From contig NZ_FOSQ01000017.1 of NCBI RefSeq assembly GCF_900114315.1, forward strand, positions 19,906 through 83,905: a DNA stretch of 64,000 nt, read 5' to 3'. The notes below the pieces were generated by a model, which saw only the letters and a program-made list of their open reading frames with translations, did no database searches and was not told the DNA's origin. This DNA is from Falsiroseomonas stagni DSM 19981 (GTDB taxonomy: Bacteria; Pseudomonadota; Alphaproteobacteria; Acetobacterales; Acetobacteraceae). A program made the translations under genes and the position numbers. Below, in pieces: positions 61,842 through 64,000 of the stretch. The number at the start of each line of letters is the position of its first letter. Within the stretch, counting starts at the first letter, position 1.

Positions 61842-62384
61842 CAGGCCGCGCCGCCAGTCCCGCCAATGTGCCATCACGTCCCGCGCATCCAGCAGGATCT
61901 GCAGACGCTCGAAGGCCCGGTCGTTGAACGCCTCCGCCACCCACAGCCAGCCCCAGCGCAGCAGGTAGAACAGCCCGAAACCCGCTTCCGCCACCGCCAC
62001 CCGGCCGCGATGGACGATCCCCCACAGCACGGCGCCGCCCAGGACGAAGGGCGCCATCTCCGGCGGCGGATCGGCCAGCACCAGCCCGGCGAGGGACGCC
62101 GCGCCGAGCATCGCCGCCACGCCATCCACCAGCAGCAGGATCAGGGAGACGACCTTGAGGCCCCGCCGCGCGCGCCGCCGCCGCGGCGGCCGTTCGGCGG
62201 GGGCCGCCACCGGGCGCTGCCGCGGCCGCCGGCCACCGGGGCGCGGGGCCTGGTAGGTGGCCAGCGTGGCACGGGACCGGTCCAGCAGTTCCGCCACATC
62301 CGCGCGCTGGCCCGCCAGGCCGGATTGCTCCAGCCTTGCCACCAGCCTCTGCAATTCGGAAAGCGACTGGACCTGGGCCGCCAT
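61308..62384 (-). CDS. Membrane protein of unknown function
   Basis: A 358-residue protein I do not recognise. An N-terminal helical region of about 45 residues (LQRLVARLEQSGLAGQRADV) leads to an Arg/Pro-rich basic linker. Two or three transmembrane helices follow around residues 78-165 (VVSLILLLVDGVAAMLGAAS, MAPFVLGGAVLWGIV), then a soluble domain, and a charged coiled coil at the C-terminus (RREQLKEMILAKREEIQRA). The ATG at 62384 has a perfect GGAGGT ribosome site 5 bases upstream, so it is well translated. It converges on the PemK-like frame, whose extension runs antisense to it. Confidence 0.6.
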   Translation of the reverse strand: MAAQVQSLSELQRLVARLEQSGLAGQRADVAELLDRSRATLATYQAPRPGGRRPRQRPVAAPAERPPRRRRARRGLKVVSLILLLVDGVAAMLGAASLAGLVLADPPPEMAPFVLGGAVLWGIVHRGRVAVAEAGFGLFYLLRWGWLWVAEAFNDRAFERLQILLDARDVMAHWRDWRRGLSRTPRMADVEAFLAETHGPAVAALFLDQGELRWGNRRVRVGRGAGLQAAGMGFADQPVRWSRLIRLFEGLAASDAFWPEEPMVLTAGPGHGITADPPGPEPEPEPPERIARREQLKEMILAKREEIQRAQDWKMKTPGEMAQRDAHVAELRRQHDAMEAELREIGGVPPPILTKRRR

Positions 62385-62533
62385 GCCTACCTCCAACGTC
62401 CCTTGTCCCTGGTCGGGATGAGTCTTCCGTGAACGTCCATACCGGCAGTCGGCGGCATCCCATCCCGTGCCCCGTCTGGCACCGCCGCCGCCGAGCCCCT
62501 ATCTTCGCCCCAACAAAAGGGGAGACATCCGGA

Positions 62534-63514
62534 ATGACGACGCGCCGCATCCTGCTCGGCACCAGCCTCGCCGCGCCTTTCATCGCCACCACCGGCGCGC
62601 TGGCGCAGGGACAGTGGCCGAACCGGCCCGTCCGCGTGATCGTCCCCTGGCCGCCCGGCGGGTCCACCGACGTGCTCTGCCGCCTGCTCTGCGAACAGCT
62701 CCAGCAGAAGACCGGCCAGTCCTTCGTGCTGGAAAACCGCCCCGGCGCCGGCGGCAATATCGGCGCCGACGCGCTGGCGAAGTCGGCGCCCGATGGCTAC
62801 TCGATGGCCCCGCTGACGCTCGGCGCCTGGCACATCAACAGCTTCCTCTATTCCCGCCTGCCCTATGACCCGCAGCGGGACTTCCAGCCGATCTCGATGC
62901 ACTGGGAACTGCCCAACGTCCTGGTCGTCTCCGCCCAGCACAACCCCGCCAACAACTTCCGGGAATTCCTCGCCTGGGCGCGGGCGCAGCGGCAGGGCAT
63001 CTCCTACGGCTCCCCCGGCGTCGGCACCACCGCCCACCTCTCCGGCGCGCTCTTCACCACCCGCCTGCAGATCGAGGGCACGCACGTCCCCTTCCGCGGC
63101 GCCGCCCAGATCATCCCCGCCATGCTGTCAGGCGACCTCAACTGCGCGCTCGACAACCTCGCGAGCTATGTGCCGGTCATCCAGGAAGGCCGCGCCAAGG
63201 CCTTCGCGGTCACCGGGGCGGAACGCTGGCCGACGCTGCCCGACGTGCCGACCATGGCGGAGGTCGGCGTGCCCGACTTCGTCATCACCTCCTGGTGCGC
63301 CATGGCCTTCCCGGCCGGCGTCCCCGCGCCGATCGTGGAACGCGCCTCCGCCCTGATCCGGGAGGTGACGGAGCCGCCGGCCATGCAGGAACGCTTCCTG
63401 CGCGCGGGCGCCAAGGGTGTGTTCAGCACGCCGGCGGAGGTCACGGCCCGCGTCGCCCGCGAACGCCCGGTCTGGCAGGAAGTGGTGCGGATTTCGGGGG
63501 CGAGGCTCGACTGA
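62534..63514 (+). CDS. Tripartite tricarboxylate transporter substrate-binding protein (Bug family)
   Basis: A 326-residue periplasmic receptor. It has a signal peptide (MTTRRILLGTSLAAPFIATTGALA), then PNRPVRVIVPWPPGGSTDVL and VLENRPGAGGNIGADALA, the two conserved Bug ligand loops, and SYGSPGVGTTAHLSGALF later. The start at 62534 follows a GGGGAGA ribosome site. No TctA/TctB membrane genes are nearby. It is a second orphan receptor in this window, only distantly similar to the one at 9003-9974. Its ligand is unknown. Confidence 0.88.
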   Translation: MTTRRILLGTSLAAPFIATTGALAQGQWPNRPVRVIVPWPPGGSTDVLCRLLCEQLQQKTGQSFVLENRPGAGGNIGADALAKSAPDGYSMAPLTLGAWHINSFLYSRLPYDPQRDFQPISMHWELPNVLVVSAQHNPANNFREFLAWARAQRQGISYGSPGVGTTAHLSGALFTTRLQIEGTHVPFRGAAQIIPAMLSGDLNCALDNLASYVPVIQEGRAKAFAVTGAERWPTLPDVPTMAEVGVPDFVITSWCAMAFPAGVPAPIVERASALIREVTEPPAMQERFLRAGAKGVFSTPAEVTARVARERPVWQEVVRISGARLD

Positions 63515-63529
63515 GTCCCGGGGAAGGCG

Positions 63530-63680
63530 CCGCCTTCCCCGGACCCCATCCGCCAGGGGGCAGAGCCCCCTGGACCATCGTCAATTGATCCCGGTCCAGG
63601 GTCCGGCCGGACCCTGGCGGGGGGTGCAGGGGGGCAGCGCCCCCCTGCGGCTAGACATCGAGTGCAGGGGGGCAGCGCCC
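63530..63680. repeat. Composite palindromic intergenic element, copy 6 (full, with a second last hairpin cut by an insertion)
   Basis: All four hairpins in order: GGGGAAGGC/GCCTTCCCC (63530-63550), a CCAGGGGGC/GCCCCCTGG stem, CCAGGGTCC/GGACCCTGG and GCAGGGGGGC/GCCCCCCTGC (63626-63648). After 15 bases the last hairpin begins again (GTGCAGGGGGGCAGCGCCC, about 63662-63680) but stops mid-stem where insertion-sequence DNA starts. The IS therefore seems to have inserted into the element. Confidence 0.85.
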
Positions 63681-64000
63681 ATACGCGCTAAAATAGGTTT
63701 CTGACTGGGTAGCTGACGTGTGGTTTTCGGCGTCGTGGCGCATTGGCGAGGCTGCGATGGGCCTTGGGGCTGGCATGCAGGATGTCGGCGATGGTGACGG
63801 TGCCGATGACGGTGCCGAGCAGGACGATCAGCGCGATCTTCTGCACGGCCCAGAGCGAGGGCGTGTAGGCGTCGTCGAGCAACGCCTCAGGGGGAAGATT
63901 CCAGGACATCCTGGCTGAGGTCGTCGCAGAGCAGGGCCAGGACGAGGTGGGCGTAGAGCCAACTCTGCGATCCACGCTCGGTGCGGGTGGGCAATCGGTC
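63681..64000 (-). mobile_element. IS4-family insertion sequence, right end (partial)
   Basis: From about 63681 to the window edge the DNA is the 3' end of a transposase gene read on the minus strand. The boundary is inferred from the break in the palindromic element at 63680; the terminal inverted repeat cannot be confirmed because the other end is outside the window. The local GC content is lower than in neighbouring genes. Confidence 0.6.
63688..64000 (-). pseudogene. IS4-family transposase, C-terminal part, frameshifted
   Basis: The frame entering from the right edge reads RTERGSQSWLYAHLVLALLC then DDLSQDVLESSP and stops (TGA at 63889-63887). The continuation in another frame, EALLDDAYTPSLWAVQKIALIVL to HRSLANAPRRRKPHV, ends at 63688. 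I recall these two parts being joined in IS4-family transposases. Removing one base from the run of five C (plus-strand G at 63890-63894) rejoins them as ESSPEALLDD. It is thus a +1 frameshift in a homopolymer, either real or a sequencing error. Confidence 0.7.

Noticed and set aside
1..64000. tRNA, rRNA, riboswitch or prophage genes
   Set aside because: I saw no convincing cloverleaf, rRNA segment, known riboswitch core or phage structural gene when reading both strands by eye. A covariance search could still find a small RNA.

Overview
The window is very GC-rich, densely coded chromosomal DNA. It looks like an environmental alphaproteobacterium, most likely of the family Acetobacteraceae (Roseomonas-like). 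This rests on the overall gene mix: the lptF-lptG-lptD-surA-rsmA run, the petABC order next to hemF, the glyQ-glyS-ppdK order, an isoquinoline-oxidoreductase-type molybdoenzyme, and stand-alone tripartite tricarboxylate transporter (TTT/Bug) receptors. No sequence search was run, so the family name is an inference. I saw no rRNA, tRNA or CRISPR array.

Layout. 1-4.4 kb: start of a leucyl aminopeptidase gene, a CysQ-like phosphatase, threonylcarbamoyl-AMP synthase, and a biuret-hydrolase-like cysteine hydrolase coupled to an NCS2-type permease. 4.4-6.2 kb: a divergent HisKA_2 kinase / single-domain response regulator pair. 6.2-12.1 kb: a probable aromatic-ester module on the minus strand (galD-like tautomerase, TTT receptor, tannase-family esterase, alpha/beta-hydrolase) with a divergent LysR regulator. 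12.1-15.6 kb: a split chromate transporter, a GlcD-type flavoprotein and a putative lipoprotein protease. 15.6-22.5 kb: the outer-membrane biogenesis operon lptF-lptG-lptD-surA-rsmA. 22.5-31.97 kb: dehydrogenases, a glycosyltransferase, ppdK, and glyQ/glyS with a VapBC-type toxin-antitoxin pair between them.

32-41.4 kb: small catabolic enzymes, an FkbM methyltransferase with an S49 peptidase, a flavin monooxygenase with an amidohydrolase, YgfZ, and a polysaccharide block (GT9, GT4, O-antigen ligase). 41.5-50.2 kb: dihydroorotase, a 1010-residue Ala/Pro-rich protein with an FkbM-like tail, an Ala/Pro-rich lipoprotein, then a TPR membrane protein, bamB and der. 50.4-57.8 kb: mtnP, a chemoreceptor ending in a PilZ domain, cytochrome bc1 (petABC) and hemF. 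57.9-64 kb: iorAB, a Phd/PemK-like toxin-antitoxin pair whose toxin seems damaged, an unknown membrane protein, a second TTT receptor, and the end of a frameshifted IS4-family transposase.

The most unusual structure is a family of composite palindromic intergenic elements, seen at about 14.8, 25.3, 35.0, 37.1, 50.3 and 63.6 kb. They are built from up to four GC-rich hairpins in fixed order. One copy appears to supply the start of a lipoprotein gene and another is cut by the insertion sequence. Other leads are the toxin-antitoxin insertion inside glyQS with its own operator, the tannase-like enzyme lacking the family's paired cysteines, and the expanded Ala/Pro-rich protein.
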